Assembly (NCBI GenBank): GCA_964036195.1 | Contig: OZ038450.1 | Coordinates: 21,791,208-21,855,207 of the forward strand | Direction of reading: 5' to 3' | DNA: 64,000 nt | Source of the DNA: Sphaerolaimus hirsutus | Lineage: Eukaryota; Nematoda; Chromadorea; Monhysterida; Sphaerolaimidae | Shown: positions 1-11,036 of the stretch, one piece after another | How positions within the stretch are numbered: the stretch's first letter is position 1 | Layout: each line of letters starts with the position of its first letter | Notes under the pieces: generated by a model | Told to the model about the DNA's origin: nothing | The model's database searches: none | The model's input: only the letters and a program-made list of their open reading frames with translations | Translations under genes and position numbers: made by a program

Positions 1-1375
1 CCATCAAAACTGATCAATGCTATCAAAAATGCCTATACAAATATCTCTGTTAAAATGACATATGATGAATTTTCCAGTCCTGAGATGAGCTACCCAATGG
101 GGGTTGCCCAGGGGTGTTCACTGAGTCCCACTCTCTATGCCATCTATATGCATGATTTGGCACATACACTTCTTAACACAGGGAAGGGTGCAAAATTAGG
201 TTGGAAGTGTCCCAAAATTCCGGGGCTGTTTTTTGCTGATGATAGAGTGCTAATGGCTAACACTAAAAAGGAATTGCAGGAATTGATGTATACATTCAGT
301 TCCTGGGCATGGGACTGGAATATAGCCATTAACAAGGACAATCTCATGTCCTAAGATGGGGGGAACCAACCAAAACTGACTCATGGTTGCTTGGTTACAA
401 TGACAATTTTACACTTCAACACATAAGTGAGGCATCAAGTATTAGGTATCTAGGGATAACAATTACTAATGAAAAGGATCCCTTTGAAGTGCACAGGCAA
501 TTGGCACTTCAAAAAATGAGAAAGCATAGTTCACTGGCGATATTGTCATCTTCAAATACTACTAAACCACTACTTTACGCTAAAATGGCCTTTAAATCGT
601 ATATAGAACCATCTAGCTTATTTGGTTTAGAACTATCTGGTATATCAAAATGTCAACTAAATGAGCTTGATAAAATATACCTACAAACGCTAAAAAAAAG
701 CATTTATCTTGCCCACAACACTAGCTCGGCAGGCCTACTCTTAGATCTAGGGGGTGAACTACCCTCAGATAGGTATGGCCAAATGACGGTTACCTACTAC
801 AATTACATGCACTCTTTACCCAATAATAGACTTCTTAAGCAGGCGATACTTATTGAAGACAATCTAAACCACACTTCTAGACTTGGTCAACTAATGCCTT
901 TCGGTGTTCGTGCAAAAATGTGTGCTGAAAAATATGGAAGCTTTCAAATCTTCCGTTGCCTTACTAAAACGAATGTTAAGCTGGCAATAAAAAAATTCAG
1001 GCAGATTAGCTGCGTGGATACAATAAAATCACAAAAATTAGGGCTTTTGCGAACAGATTTAGAACCATTCCCACCTTACTACCTTCAATACAACATGCTT
1101 AACTGGTTTGCAGCGCGACTTAATTCGATACGCCAATATGGACAAAATGGAAAAAAATCTGTATGCATTGTTCGCAAGACCTGATAAAGGTGCCATGTGA
1201 TGTGGACCATATACTGAAAATATGCCCGGAACTTGAAATGATGCGGCAGAATATACGACAGGTAAAATGTATTACTAATTGCCTCGATACTGATTGGCTA
1301 TCTGCCAAAATATGTTCAAAACATTGTATTTTCATAGACCGGCTTGTAAAAAAAGGGATGGAATTAATGATATAG
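1..1375 (+). pseudogene. Non-LTR (LINE) reverse transcriptase, 3' part, frameshifted
   Basis: The frame is already open at base 1, so the 5' part lies outside the window. The first piece (1-354) carries the RT palm: a GVAQGCSLSP block followed by FADD, a variant of the YADD catalytic box. A frame change near 341-351 leads into 387-1184, which has the thumb motif YLGITIT. A second frame change at a run of seven A (1151-1157) opens a short tail (about 1150-1375) with a C-x2-C...H-x4-C zinc-knuckle pattern (ICMHC, then DHILKIC), as in the C-termini of Jockey/CR1-type LINEs. No endonuclease or RNase H is visible. The product would copy LINE RNA at the target site. The two frame breaks make this copy a pseudogene unless they are sequencing errors. 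The clade was not resolved. Confidence 0.85.
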
Positions 1376-3260
1376 GCCTGTAAATTACAGTTTCTAGCAA
1401 AAGTAGCAATGGTTAAATTGAAGGGTGACTGCTAATTCATGCTGCAGTGGACATTGTACAACCCACGGACAAGCACAGAATCTGGATAAATTCCCAGATA
1501 TAACGCTTGTGCATGTTGAGGCAGTGTGTAAGCGGCATTTAAGGCATGCACTTTCTCTTTTTAACAACAGCTACTTCAGCTAGGACATAACTTACAGGCC
1601 GTACATTTACTTCACCTATTCGCTCAGACAGGCACAAGAGAAAATATGTTGCCAGCTTTATTTTCGACTCCTACAGATAAAGGACCGGAAATACAGCCAA
1701 ATTTTGTAAAATTAATCGACTCGAAACAAGAAATTTGTCAATATTGTCTGAATATTAAAAAATCATTCTGTACATATAATCCTTATCTTAGAGTAACAAA
1801 TTATGTCGGCAAATACTGTACGGCTGATTAGATACCCTAGTACAAGTATATATTGACCTCAATTGAATCATCACTTGCAGATATCGGGTGCCGAACTTGG
1901 ACATGTGCTACCTTTGCTGAACGTGACGTGGACGTAAAGCGTATCGGCTGACACAGTTCCATGGCGCCCTGAAGAATAGCTACAGGTATGCAAGGGGGCA
2001 CGGAAAAAAACAGATTGTTACAAATGCACAAATAATATGGAAAAGTTGCAAACGGAAATGCAAACAGACTATGTAGGCAGGTACAAAATCTGGTTTGGCG
2101 ATTTGCAAAGCGGCGAAGTATTTCTGTATTGATAAGGCGAAATAATAATCATGAAATTGATAATTTGGAAATTTCAAACGTTTGAACCAACGTCTATCTC
2201 ATTGATAAATTGCAGAGATCGATCGAAGCCGGCCTCGGGTTCAACGATGCAGCCAAAAAATGTGCCGTTGGACGATCGAAACAAGGCTTGCGCGCTGTAA
2301 TAAGCGGTGATTTTATGCGCATTGGTGCTAGGAATATGCGAGTATGTTGGGATCATGACTGGGTGAATACTTAAGTATGGTAACTAGGATAGGAAGCTAA
2401 ATAGCTTGGGGCAAAACTAACAAGCCATGGTGTTTAAACAGGGATGTTTGTTCAATACAGATGGTGCCAGGCATACGCATTTTTATTTGAATGGTTCGTT
2501 GGGTTATGTCGAAATATATTGAATGAAAATCTGGACGTAAGCCAGAGAATAGAGGAGTTAGATAAAAACAGTTGGCCATATTAAAAGTATATACCGACTA
2601 AACTGCTTGTCAATTCGACGAAAATGTGCACATCGATACGATTCATCGTTAAAATTTCGTGCTATTCGTACATATATTGGGAGATTTAAGTCAAAATCTA
2701 GGTAGAAAATTTAATGAGGCATCATGTAATCTCTTAGGATGACTGTTATCGAGATGCGTATTTTTGGATCGTAAAATTATCACGCGTAATTAATTTCAGG
2801 CGACGTATCGTCATGGGAGCGGCATGCGAACACCACTGTAGCCGCAGAGACAAGGTATTTTACATGCAGATTCACGCGTGTTCGAAAGGTGTCTAAATTG
2901 TATTATACCACTCATTCCCCAATAACACTTTTGTATTGTATTGTGTATTGTAACTCCTATCTGTTTATAGAGTATCGTGTCTGCCGAGTATATGTGATAC
3001 CATGTTGCGAAATCATTATTATAAGGTACGCACTGAGGTACACCACACCGCAACAATAGCAGCTAAGTTAGCGCGGGATGGGTTGTTTTTTGAGAATTTT
3101 AGTGTCAATATTTGAAGTTAAACTAAAAAACATTTGTCTGATTTGATTCTACTTAACAGAAGAAATTGGTATATACCTGTAGAAAAGCACCAAGCACCAA
3201 TGAAGCCGTGGCGGCATGAGACAACTATCCTGCTATTTTACTACTGATAATGAAACTGAC
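1376..3260. other. Non-coding stretch, no gene recognised
   Basis: AT-rich sequence with only short open frames. A minus-strand frame at 1837-2031 follows a possible splice acceptor near 1983, but it resembles no family I know and I do not call it. No terminal repeats or tandem arrays stand out. Confidence 0.4.
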
Positions 3261-3717
3261 TACCGTATTTCCTCGAAATACCCCCCCCCTTGAAACCCCC
3301 CCCCTCCTCGTTTGACCCCCCCCCCTCTCGAGACCACTATGAAACAATCACCCCCCCCTCGAAATACCCCCCCAGATTGAGTGTAAAGAGAAAGTACATG
3401 CCAAATACTGCAGTTTGTGTTCTGCGTAGTGCAGAACACACGTTAAAACAATGTCGGAATCACGTTAGAACAGTGTTTATACCATCTACGTACTAATATT
3501 AGTCTACATAACCTTATAAATGGCGGTTTTTGTTGTATTTTTCGACGTCTGCGTACGTTTCAGACGACAATTTCGTACTGGGATTTAAAAAAATTTCTTG
3601 TGAAATAATAACCCCCCCCTCGAAATACCCCCCCCCCCCCTCGTTTAACCCCCCCCCCCCTCTCGGGACCACTATGAAACAATTACCCCCCGGGGGGTAT
3701 TTCGAGGAAATACGGTA
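3261..3717. mobile_element. TA-flanked MITE with C/G-run arms (reference copy)
   Basis: A 457-bp element flanked by TA. The terminal inverted repeats begin CCGTATTTCCTCGAAATACC and end with the reverse complement. The arms contain runs of 7-12 C separated by TCGAAATA or TCGTTTAA. The interior (about 3380-3590) is a unique core that recurs in copies at 29943, 41302, 45667 and 48145. It has no coding capacity. TA target duplication is typical of Tc1/mariner-type elements, but no transposase of this family is seen, so the superfamily is inferred. Confidence 0.85.
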
Positions 3718-3935
3718 GGTAGTGCATTTATCAGTTGAATTGTGCGACACAAAACATAATCACTTTGACTATTGAAATGATTGAAGCACCCAGCCATAAT
3801 CCAAAGTGACCGCCGATTGCTCCAATGCAACCTGCTATTGTTATCTTTTGCGACTGCAATTTTTTTTGACAGAATGCAGTATGTTATTCGTTATTGTTAT
3901 GGTAGAGTAGTTAGGTAAATAAAATGGGCGTGCAC

Positions 3936-4143
3936 TGATACGCACACGTGCCCGATACGCACATATGCCCGTTTTTTTCACTTGACACTTTTTCAAGTGA
4001 TTTTCAGATATGAGTGAAGTGAAAAAAGTTCACTAATGTCATTGCGCAACTTTTTTTCACTTTACTCATATCTGAAAATCACTTGAAAAAGTGTCAAGTG
4101 AAAAAAACTGGCATATGTGCGTATCGGGCACGTGTGCGTATCA
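3936..4143. repeat. Near-perfect palindrome, about 100-bp arms
   Basis: The left arm starts TGATACGCACACGTGCCCGA and the right arm is its reverse complement ending at 4143, with a short loop near 4037. The inner arm contains TTTTCACTTGACACTTTTTC and its complement. It would form a long hairpin and is probably a foldback element or MITE remnant. No target duplication was identified. Confidence 0.8.
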
Positions 4144-4164
4144 GGCCTGCCCCAATAAAATTAC

Positions 4165-4382
4165 CTGTTCTAGTTCAGTGTACTGCAACTCTTCATAAGC
4201 TATTTGAAGTACAATGACGTCACGTTTTCTGTACTGATACGACGTTCTTTTAGGTTCTGGAAATGGCAGCTTCCACCACTCGAAATGTTCCATGAATTGT
4301 TGTTTGGTCAAAATTCCCATTTCTTCCAGTGTTCTGTTTGTGTCAGGAATGTGCTCCTTTACTGGTGACGTGGGACATCCAG
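4165..4382 (-). CDS. Internal exon of an unrecognised host gene
   Basis: The exon has an acceptor (CTTACAG) at 4383-4385 and a donor (CAG|GTAATT) after 4165. It is 218 bp: two bases completing a codon plus 72 codons. The product starts GCPTSPVKEH and contains IPDTNRTLEEMGIL, an aromatic FEWWKLPFPEP stretch and the end YTELEQ. I do not recognise the family. A diverged, truncated second copy of the exon start lies just upstream at 4491-4569, with an acceptor of the same type and phase, which supports exon status. Neighbouring exons were not found with confidence. Confidence 0.5.
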
Positions 4383-4490
4383 CTGTAAGGCGTATATTTA
4401 ACATTTATTTTTAAATAGTTATTTACCTACCGCATGCTATGCATTTTTCCGAATGAAACACTTCATGACGTCATCATAAATGATAAATGT

Positions 4491-4569
4491 TTTTTGGTCA
4501 AAATACCCATTTCCTCCAGTGTCCTGTTTGTATCAGGGATATATTCCGTCGGTGGACACATGCATCCAG
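4491..4569 (-). pseudogene. Truncated duplicate of the 4165-4382 exon
   Basis: Like its neighbour, it begins after an ATTACAG acceptor and encodes PDTNRTLEEMGILTK, conserved with the downstream exon. It then runs into an unrelated stop shortly after (about 4440). Most differences in the shared core are silent, so the sequence was under protein-level selection before or after duplication. Confidence 0.5.
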
Positions 4570-4628
4570 CTGTAATGCACATAGATTACACAAGGTTTTT
4601 TTGTACTCTATGATAGACTTCTCACGGC

Positions 4629-4925
4629 CAGGGTTGGCAAAATCACAGAAATAAAAAAAATAAAAATTAATAACAATACAATTTTACTAAAATTCGAATC
4701 TATCCTAATACCTAGAGGCGCAAAATTCAAGATATCCATGTCGCAACCAACGATGGAAAAAACATAGAAATAGAACGCAGAAACTCAGAGTTTCTGTGTT
4801 TTTGTTTTACACAGAAACATGGAAACTCGAAAATTTTGAAAAACTAGAAACTCCAATGATTTTTGTTTATTGGAGAACACGGAAATACAGAAAAGTTTTT
4901 TGAGTTTTTGTATTGTTTCCAAGGA
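4629..4925. repeat. Fragments of two hAT-like repeat families
   Basis: 4629 onward begins CAGGGTTGGCAAAATC, matching the terminus of the element at 43860-44665. From 4748 (AACGATGG) the sequence is rich in GTTTCTGTGT/ACACAGAAAC motifs, like the complete element at 45816-46594. Neither has two recognisable ends here. Confidence 0.45.
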
Positions 4926-5457
4926 GTGGGTACTGTGTTTGACTGAAAATTAATGATGTGGATGTGCACAAATTTTTATATGCTTCGATGGATAGTTCCA
5001 GTTTCAGTTAGGATGTATAGTTAAAGTATAGTTCTTGTTTCTGCATGTGAAAGGAAACCTAGTTCAAGCATTTGTTTACTCTAATCGTATCTTATTGGAC
5101 ATAAGATTTTTGTGATGATTTCTCCTACATTTGAATGACTGACATGCAGGTTCAGTGGTGTTTATATGGTGACAATCACTCTTACAGCTCCCATTTTCGG
5201 TGTGTGAATGAATGTGTAATTTTTGGTGTGTGTTAATTATTTCAGGCATTACATAGCCGAAAAACGTGACACACAAACTGTGTGTGAAAAGTGCAACCAA
5301 AACAAATCACACACTCCTATGTAACGTGAGAAGGCGTCTGTTCTCACGTTGCAAAGCAGACACAAAAAAATGGGCAAAATGGAGATGGCCCACATTGAAA
5401 ACGCAAATTAAATTGCATTTTCATTTAATTGATATATATATTTACATATATAATATA

Positions 5458-5489
<32 letters not shown>

Positions 5490-5705
5490 CAAAATAGATA
5501 GATAGCTTCCTGGATAAATAGATAGCCGGCCCGGCCGAATGGGGGGGGGGCAGCCCCCACCATTGGAGACACAGGGATTGGGTCTGGGAGTGACACCTTG
5601 CGAAAAAAAATTTCTTTACATTTTTTTTCAATTTAAAACATATAAATCTGCGGAGATTTTTGGACTGCTCATAGCACATTCTCCATCAAAATTACCATAT
5701 TTCAC
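4926..5705. repeat. Non-coding stretch with an AT microsatellite
   Basis: Mostly unstructured AT-rich sequence. 5340-5425 resembles the sequence just outside the foldback at 42128-42855 (GGCCCACATTGAAA in both). 5430-5491 is a (TA)n microsatellite with imperfect units. A run of G follows at about 5541. No gene was seen. Confidence 0.55.
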
Positions 5706-5961
5706 GGTTTCGTGTCTGATCCAGGGCCTCCAACACAGCGCATTGGGATAGAGTTCTCGAAAATGAAGTTCATCAACAAGCACATCGTCATTTGGCAGGA
5801 GGTCTCCACTTTTGAAGCCCAGTTCGCCAAGTGTCTTTTTGAGCATTGACTCTTCCAGAAACTCTGTTTCTTCAGCAGACTGGGCGCTATTTTGAATGAC
5901 ATCTTTTTCTTCCTTTTCAGGTTTTCGTTTTGTTAAGAATGGTGCCGAAGAAATTGACATT
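5706..5961 (-). CDS. Exon with a possible ubiquitin-fold segment, unrecognised gene
   Basis: The acceptor (CTATCAG) ends at 5962 and a possible donor (ACC|GTGAAA) follows 5706. The exon would be 256 bp (one base plus 85 codons), or it could be a first coding exon starting at the ATG at 5960. The translation has a basic/acidic stretch (TKRKPEKEEKD), then KTLGELGFKSGDLL, PNDD and VLVDE. The spacing of TL..LGF..GD.L..DD..VD recalls the ubiquitin-like C-terminal domain of E1-type enzymes such as UBA2, but this is a short pattern judged from memory. Relation to the exon at 4165-4382, which has a similar TLEEMGI block, is possible but unproven. Confidence 0.4.
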
Positions 5962-6592
5962 CTGATAGCAGGGAGGTTATTTTCATTGACAATTTGATTG
6001 GTTGATAAATACCGTATTTGCTTGAATAATTTTTACTTGAAAAACTCCCTTTATTGCATAAATGCCCCCTGTCATATCATCAGATTGTAATGTATTTTTC
6101 ACCCACATTTTCAACGCGTTTGTTTTCACCCACGCACAAAAATTTACACTTATGCTTTTCTTACTCTTTCCTAGGTATTTTAAAAATACCTTATGTTTAC
6201 AGAATCCACACTCAAAATTTGGAATGTGTGTTTACGCTTATGCTTACGCTTTCCAAAAATACCGGTATTTTAACAACTGTGATTTACGTGCCAAGCCTAT
6301 ACGTCACCTAGGTAGACTGTTTGGACACAAAAAGTCACTGACGAAAATGTAGACAATACTTTCAGGTATCCGCTTTGTAGGACAAGCCTTGGTGGTCTAA
6401 CGTGGTGCTGTCGGGCCAGCGCTAAACTTTAAAACGCAATTGGCAAAAATCAAAATTGGTGGATCTATGTAAATACTTGTGGAACGAGACTCGTCAAATT
6501 TGTTATCAACCAAAACATAATGAAGTTTGTGCGCATACTTAGCGGTTCACCAAGTGTATCCTAAATCAACACTTGCAAAGGTCCAAATCTTG
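5962..6592. other. Non-coding, fragment of a CAGAGTTG-family hAT repeat
   Basis: 6120-6290 contains CTAGGTATTTTAAAAATACC and TTACGCTTATGCTTACGC blocks found in the hAT elements at 27616-28295 and 33051-34943. It is a decayed copy without clear ends. The overlapping open frames here are repeat-derived. Confidence 0.45.
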
Positions 6593-6600
6593 GAGTCTAC

Positions 6601-7447
6601 TAGTGATGGAAAAGCGCCAGAAAAAAGGGCGCCAGGCGCCAATGGCGCCATGGCGCCATTCGGAATGTGGGCGCCAAGCGCCAAGGGCGCCACAGAAAAA
6701 GGGCGCCATGGCGCCATTCGGAAAGTGGGCGCCAGGCGCCACGGAAAGAGGGCGCCAAGCGCCAAGGGCGCCATGGCGCCATTTGGAAAATAGGGCGCCA
6801 GGCGCCAAGGGCGCCAGGATAAAGAAGTGCGTACAACACCCTAAAAGTGCTGACAATGTTTCTGCAGCACCATTCACACGCATAAAAATGTTTCTGCAGC
6901 ACACGCATTCACTTCTTTATTGGCGTTTTCCAGGATGTAATGCATAACAACAATACTAGCAACAAAATTTTTTGTAAAAAAATCCATATGACGAATTCAA
7001 ACAAAATGGAAATTGTCATTTGACAACAATCCGTTCACTTCAAATATACTTTTCCAATCAATGTTTCCATGAAATGGACAAAAACGGAATTGCAACTATT
7101 TGAATCCGTTTATTTATGATTTTGCAAGTTCAACGGTTCATCATTCTTATCTTCTGATCCGTCAGACACATCTGATGAACCGCTGGATGAGAGATTTCCA
7201 CCCGTTCACACCACTTCGCCCATTTTCCGGCGAATTTAGATTATCCACGCATGCGTTTTTATTTATTTTTTAATTTACACAGCACTCACCTTGAAACCTT
7301 GTGGCGCTTTTTTGGCGCCCTTTTAAAGCAGGGCGCCAGGCGCCAAGGGCGCCACGGAAAAAGGGCGCCAAGCGCCAATGGCGCCATGGCGCGGCGCCCT
7401 TTGGCGCCCTAAAATGGCGCCAGCGCCATGGCGCCATTCCATCACTA
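6601..7447. mobile_element. hAT-type MITE with GGCGCC arrays at both ends
   Basis: An 847-bp element bounded by TAGTGATGGAA and TTCCATCACTA, with a perfect 8-bp target duplication GAGTCTAC (6593-6600 and 7448-7455). An 8-bp duplication and TAGNG-type ends are hAT hallmarks. Both subterminal zones (6613-6820 and 7308-7437) are packed with GGCGCC palindromes in units such as GGGCGCCAGGCGCCAA. The middle is AT-rich and non-coding. All open frames in the arrays are low-complexity artefacts. A sister copy in the opposite orientation is at 48292-49096. Confidence 0.9.
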
Positions 7448-7455
7448 GAGTCTAC

Positions 7456-8139
7456 TGGACCTGCCCTAGACATCCCATGCAAGTAACCGATTTTTCTCGG
7501 AATATCGGTTTTACAACGCCACATATTAATTTGAAATCTACACCACGTATATTGTGAAAATGTAAATATTCATCCTGTGTTAAATATCCCGAAAGTGAAT
7601 AGACTTCACCTTAGCTCGTTGTAGTGGCATGGAGTGAGGCACTGTTGCGCACAATTGACAAGACCATCCCTCACTTTCTCCAGCTCAACTTTGTTCACTG
7701 CACAGTCTCTCATCTGCATTGAATTCACCTTTTAATTCTGTTGTTTCACAGAAAAATGCACTGCAGCGGAAAATCTTAAGAAAATTTTTTTTATAAAAAC
7801 TTCGGAAAACAGAATAATGAAATGCGGCAAAACGGTAAACGGAAAGCAAAATTTACACGGCAATGGAAAAAATTTTAATTTTTGCCAGAAGTGGGAAAAA
7901 TTTGCAGACATTATGCCGGAAACAAAAAAAAATTCCAGAAATTTTCCAAAACGGTATTTACCTGCTTGACAGTGCAGAATGGTTCCGACTGGTACTGTTC
8001 ACTCAAGATCTGCCTTGCTATAGGCTTCAGGCAGCCACACCTTTCATAGGCATCCCTCAAAGTGCACTGCAACCTGCACAGACCCACGGAATACGCCACC
8101 TCTGGCGATAGCATCTGCGCGTTGTATCAGAAAAATATA
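7456..8139. other. Non-coding stretch, nothing recognised
   Basis: A short stretch at 7790-7960 is rich in GGAAAA/GCAAAA motifs like the repeat at 9521-9956. No supported gene or terminal repeats. Confidence 0.4.
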
Positions 8140-8549
8140 TACCGTAAATCCTCGAATAAGTCCCCAGGGGAGTTATTTTTTCGTCAGAATTTTTTGAGGG
8201 GGGACTTATTCGAGGGGGGGAGTTATTCGAGGGGAGGAGTTATTTTTTCGTCAGAATATTGTCTAAAATGCATGATCAATAAATTGTTTGATTGGGGTTA
8301 AATTCGTTCATGAATCCATATTTAATGCAATATAAACAATGCTAGTGAACATCAGCTACAAAAGAATACATTCTTTTAATGTACACATACATTTACAACG
8401 TGTTAATGCATGTACGTCGTTCCCACCCATAAAGTAGGGGGGAGTTAATCGAGGGGGGGAGTTATTTTTTCCTCAGTCATGTAACAGGGGGGACTTATTT
8501 GAGGGGGGGAGTTATTCGAGGGGGAGGACTTATTCGAGGATTTACGGTA
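8140..8549. mobile_element. TA-flanked MITE, TCGAATAAG subfamily
   Basis: A 410-bp element flanked by TA, with terminal repeats CCGTAAATCCTCGAATAAGT and the reverse complement. The arms carry G-run blocks around ACTTATTCGAGG. The different TIR and arm repeat (AATAAG rather than AAATAC) mark a separate subfamily of the element at 3261-3717. No coding capacity. Confidence 0.8.
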
Positions 8550-8564
8550 CTGTTTATATAGGTA

Positions 8565-8998
8565 TACTGTATTTCCTCGAAATACCCCCAGGGGGTTTAT
8601 TTTTTCAGAGTGGAAATTTTGAGGGGGGTATTTCGAGGGGGACTTATTCGAGGGGGGGGGTTGATTATTTCGTCAGAAATTTTTGGGAAACTGGTAGTTA
8701 AGAATACGCTTTTACATACCCGAAACCGGCAATAAACGTGAACAAATAGGGTAAAATAGGGTATAATGGAACATAAATAAAGGTACATCGCTACACAAAC
8801 TAGCGTGTAGGTGTAACTGCGATGCAAAATCGCAGCAATGAAAACATCATGTACATTGCATATTTACATGACGTATCTAATTCCAGACAGACAAATGTAT
8901 TTCGAGGGGAGGTTATTTTTCCCCAGCTCGAAAACACCTGGGGGTATTTCGAGGGGGGGGGGGGTTATTCAAGGGGGGTAATTCGAGGTAATACGGTA
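8565..8998. mobile_element. TA-flanked MITE, intact copy of the family interrupted at 30164-35099
   Basis: A 434-bp element with left end TACTGTATTTCCTCGAAATA and right end ATACGGTA. The core (8700-8890) contains AATAGGGTA, GCTACACAAACTAGCGTG and AACTGCGATGCAAAAT. The same core blocks appear in order, split by insertions, in the copy at 30164-35099. It therefore serves as the empty reference for that nest. Confidence 0.8.
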
Positions 8999-9520
8999 TG
9001 TTAAAGTGAAAATCGACGTATAGATGTACGGACATCAAGGAGTTCATGGCCATACTCTTCGCTAATACACCGCCTCGGTGTGAAAATGTTTTTCTTTTCC
9101 ACCATTGTTGTTTTTGTCAGAGATAACAGCACGTTAGTCTCCTCTCCCGCTTTCGCCTGTTAAGGGATGGGTGACATGATGGCTGCGTAGACGAATTGAT
9201 AAAAATTAGAGAGAATTTGAGCATTAAAATATCGCAATCCGCAATAGCAAATGAAGAGTATACTCCGGTTACTTTACACCCTGCACGCCTGGTTCCCGCT
9301 GGAAGTGTGCCAACGATGGTTAGCGCGTGCGAGTTTCATAAAAAGATGACAAAATTGATTGTTGTTATAATGTTATTCATTAACATATTCACATCGATGA
9401 ATTTTTTTCATCTTTTTACGGAAATCGCATGACTTAACAATCATTGGCACGCTTCCAACACGAGACATAAATCAGTGCGATGGCAGAGTATCATGTACGC
9501 CGAGTATAAGTGAAATATAG

Positions 9521-9956
9521 GGTGTCAAAAAGTTATTATGGAAAACAGAAACGGAAATGGAAAAACTTTTTCACGTGCCGGAAAATGGAAACAGAAACGG
9601 ACATTTTTTCGCACTTGGTGGAAAACGGTAACGGGAACTGAAAAAAGTTTAAGCGGCAGGAAAACGGAAGTGGAAAAATGAAATTTCCACGGGAACAGAA
9701 AAAGTGCTGAAATTATGCTGGAGAGTGGTAAAAATTGCTGAAACTTTGATGGAATTTGGTAAAAATTCACATAATTGAAAACCTGCATACCTGAAAATGG
9801 GAAAAAGCCAAAAGAACTGAAAATTGAGCCAGAAAAATGGAAAAACGGAACGGAAAATTGAAAAAAAATTCAGCGGCTTGAATATGGAATGGAAAAAAGA
9901 AAAAAAATTGCAGGCAGAACATATAAATGGAAAACGGAAAACGGAAATTTGACACC
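9521..9956. repeat. Strand-asymmetric GGAAAACGG-type repeat with short inverted ends
   Basis: A 436-bp block starting GGTGTCAAA and ending TTTGACACC. The interior is strongly purine-rich on the plus strand, made of GGAAAACGGAAA-like units. It is probably a MITE or decayed satellite. No target duplication was found. Minus-strand frames across it are low-complexity (Phe-rich) and not genes. Confidence 0.55.
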
Positions 9957-11036
9957 ATAAATAAGCACATTCAGATAAACTCAGATGCGCTCAGAAGGTG
10001 ACATATAAGTTTACTATGTTGTTAGTTTACTGGTAGTAAACTAGTGTGTGCCGCCCTTTTGTATTTGCTCTGAAATTTCCGACTGCAGAAACGCATCAGC
10101 TTAAAAATCGCTGACTCGGTGATGTAGAATCTGCGCTTGCCCGATTTTTTTACAAACCATGACCCCCTGAATAGCTCAATGGCCCCACGCACACTAGTTT
10201 ACTGGCGTTTTCAGTTTACTGGCGGTAAACTCCATTTTTTAGTTTACCGGCTAAATTCACGCATTGTAAAAGTGGGCGGAGTTTAGGCCGCCATCTTTAT
10301 TTTTTTCAAGTTTGCCTGTGATGTGAATTTACGCTGTAAACATTAATTTCTAATTTCTTTAATTGTGGAAGAACGGAGCATAGTTTATGCACTTTTTTAG
10401 CGTCATCGTGTACAGTACGTTGTGTAGATGTTGTCAAAATTTTTAAAATATTTTTAAGTGCAACATTGGATTTTTTATTGAATTTATCATTTTTTTGTGG
10501 AAATAAATTTTTATAAAATCACCTGTTACGTTTTTTCATTTATTGAAACGTTCTAAATTATCACTTTTCATTGCGCTATCGATTGGTGTACACAGCGGAC
10601 ATGAAATATAAACTTTCGATTTTTTATGATTTTATTTCAATTAAACGCAAATAAATCACTAGCACGTGAACGGAAAGCCCGAATCCGGAAAAAAAAATCA
10701 CACATGAAAGAGGAACATTAGCTGCACACATCACACAATTTTTCGCGGCGTGAAACGAAAGACTTTGCGAATTATGATTTAATCACAATTAAAAAAGAAA
10801 AAATCAGCCAAAAATTGAATAGTGAATGAAAATTGTCCATTCAACGACAGTGTACTACATAACAACCATTATAACCGGTTGCAATCGAAAAATGAAGTGT
10901 AGCTGTAGCAGATAGCATGAAAATGAATTTTTTGCATTTGTTACATCAGTTTACCATTCCAGTGCCACTTTAATGCTAACTGCCACTGCAACGGAAATAT
11001 TTCAGTTTGATTTTTATATTCAACATAGTTGCAAAT
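9957..11036. other. Non-coding flank of the Harbinger gene with AGTTTAC motifs
   Basis: No coding signal. The stretch 10010-10260 holds repeated AGTTTAC/GTAAACT motifs, including GTAAACTAGTGTGTG (10037-10051) and its near inverse ACACTAGTTTACTGG (10191-10205). Similar sequences occur in an intron (about 17477) and near 26943 beyond the large gene. These may be transposon ends or transposase binding sites. Confidence 0.4.

Noticed and set aside
6527..6947. Several overlapping ORFs on both strands (Ala/Pro/Arg-rich) across GGCGCC arrays; the same at 48200-49250 and 50335-51490
   Set aside because: They are translations of short palindromic repeats inside hAT MITEs, open in many frames at once, with no codon bias or domain.
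9525..9970. Minus-strand Phe/Leu-rich ORFs
   Set aside because: Produced by the GGAAAA-type purine repeat read on the other strand.
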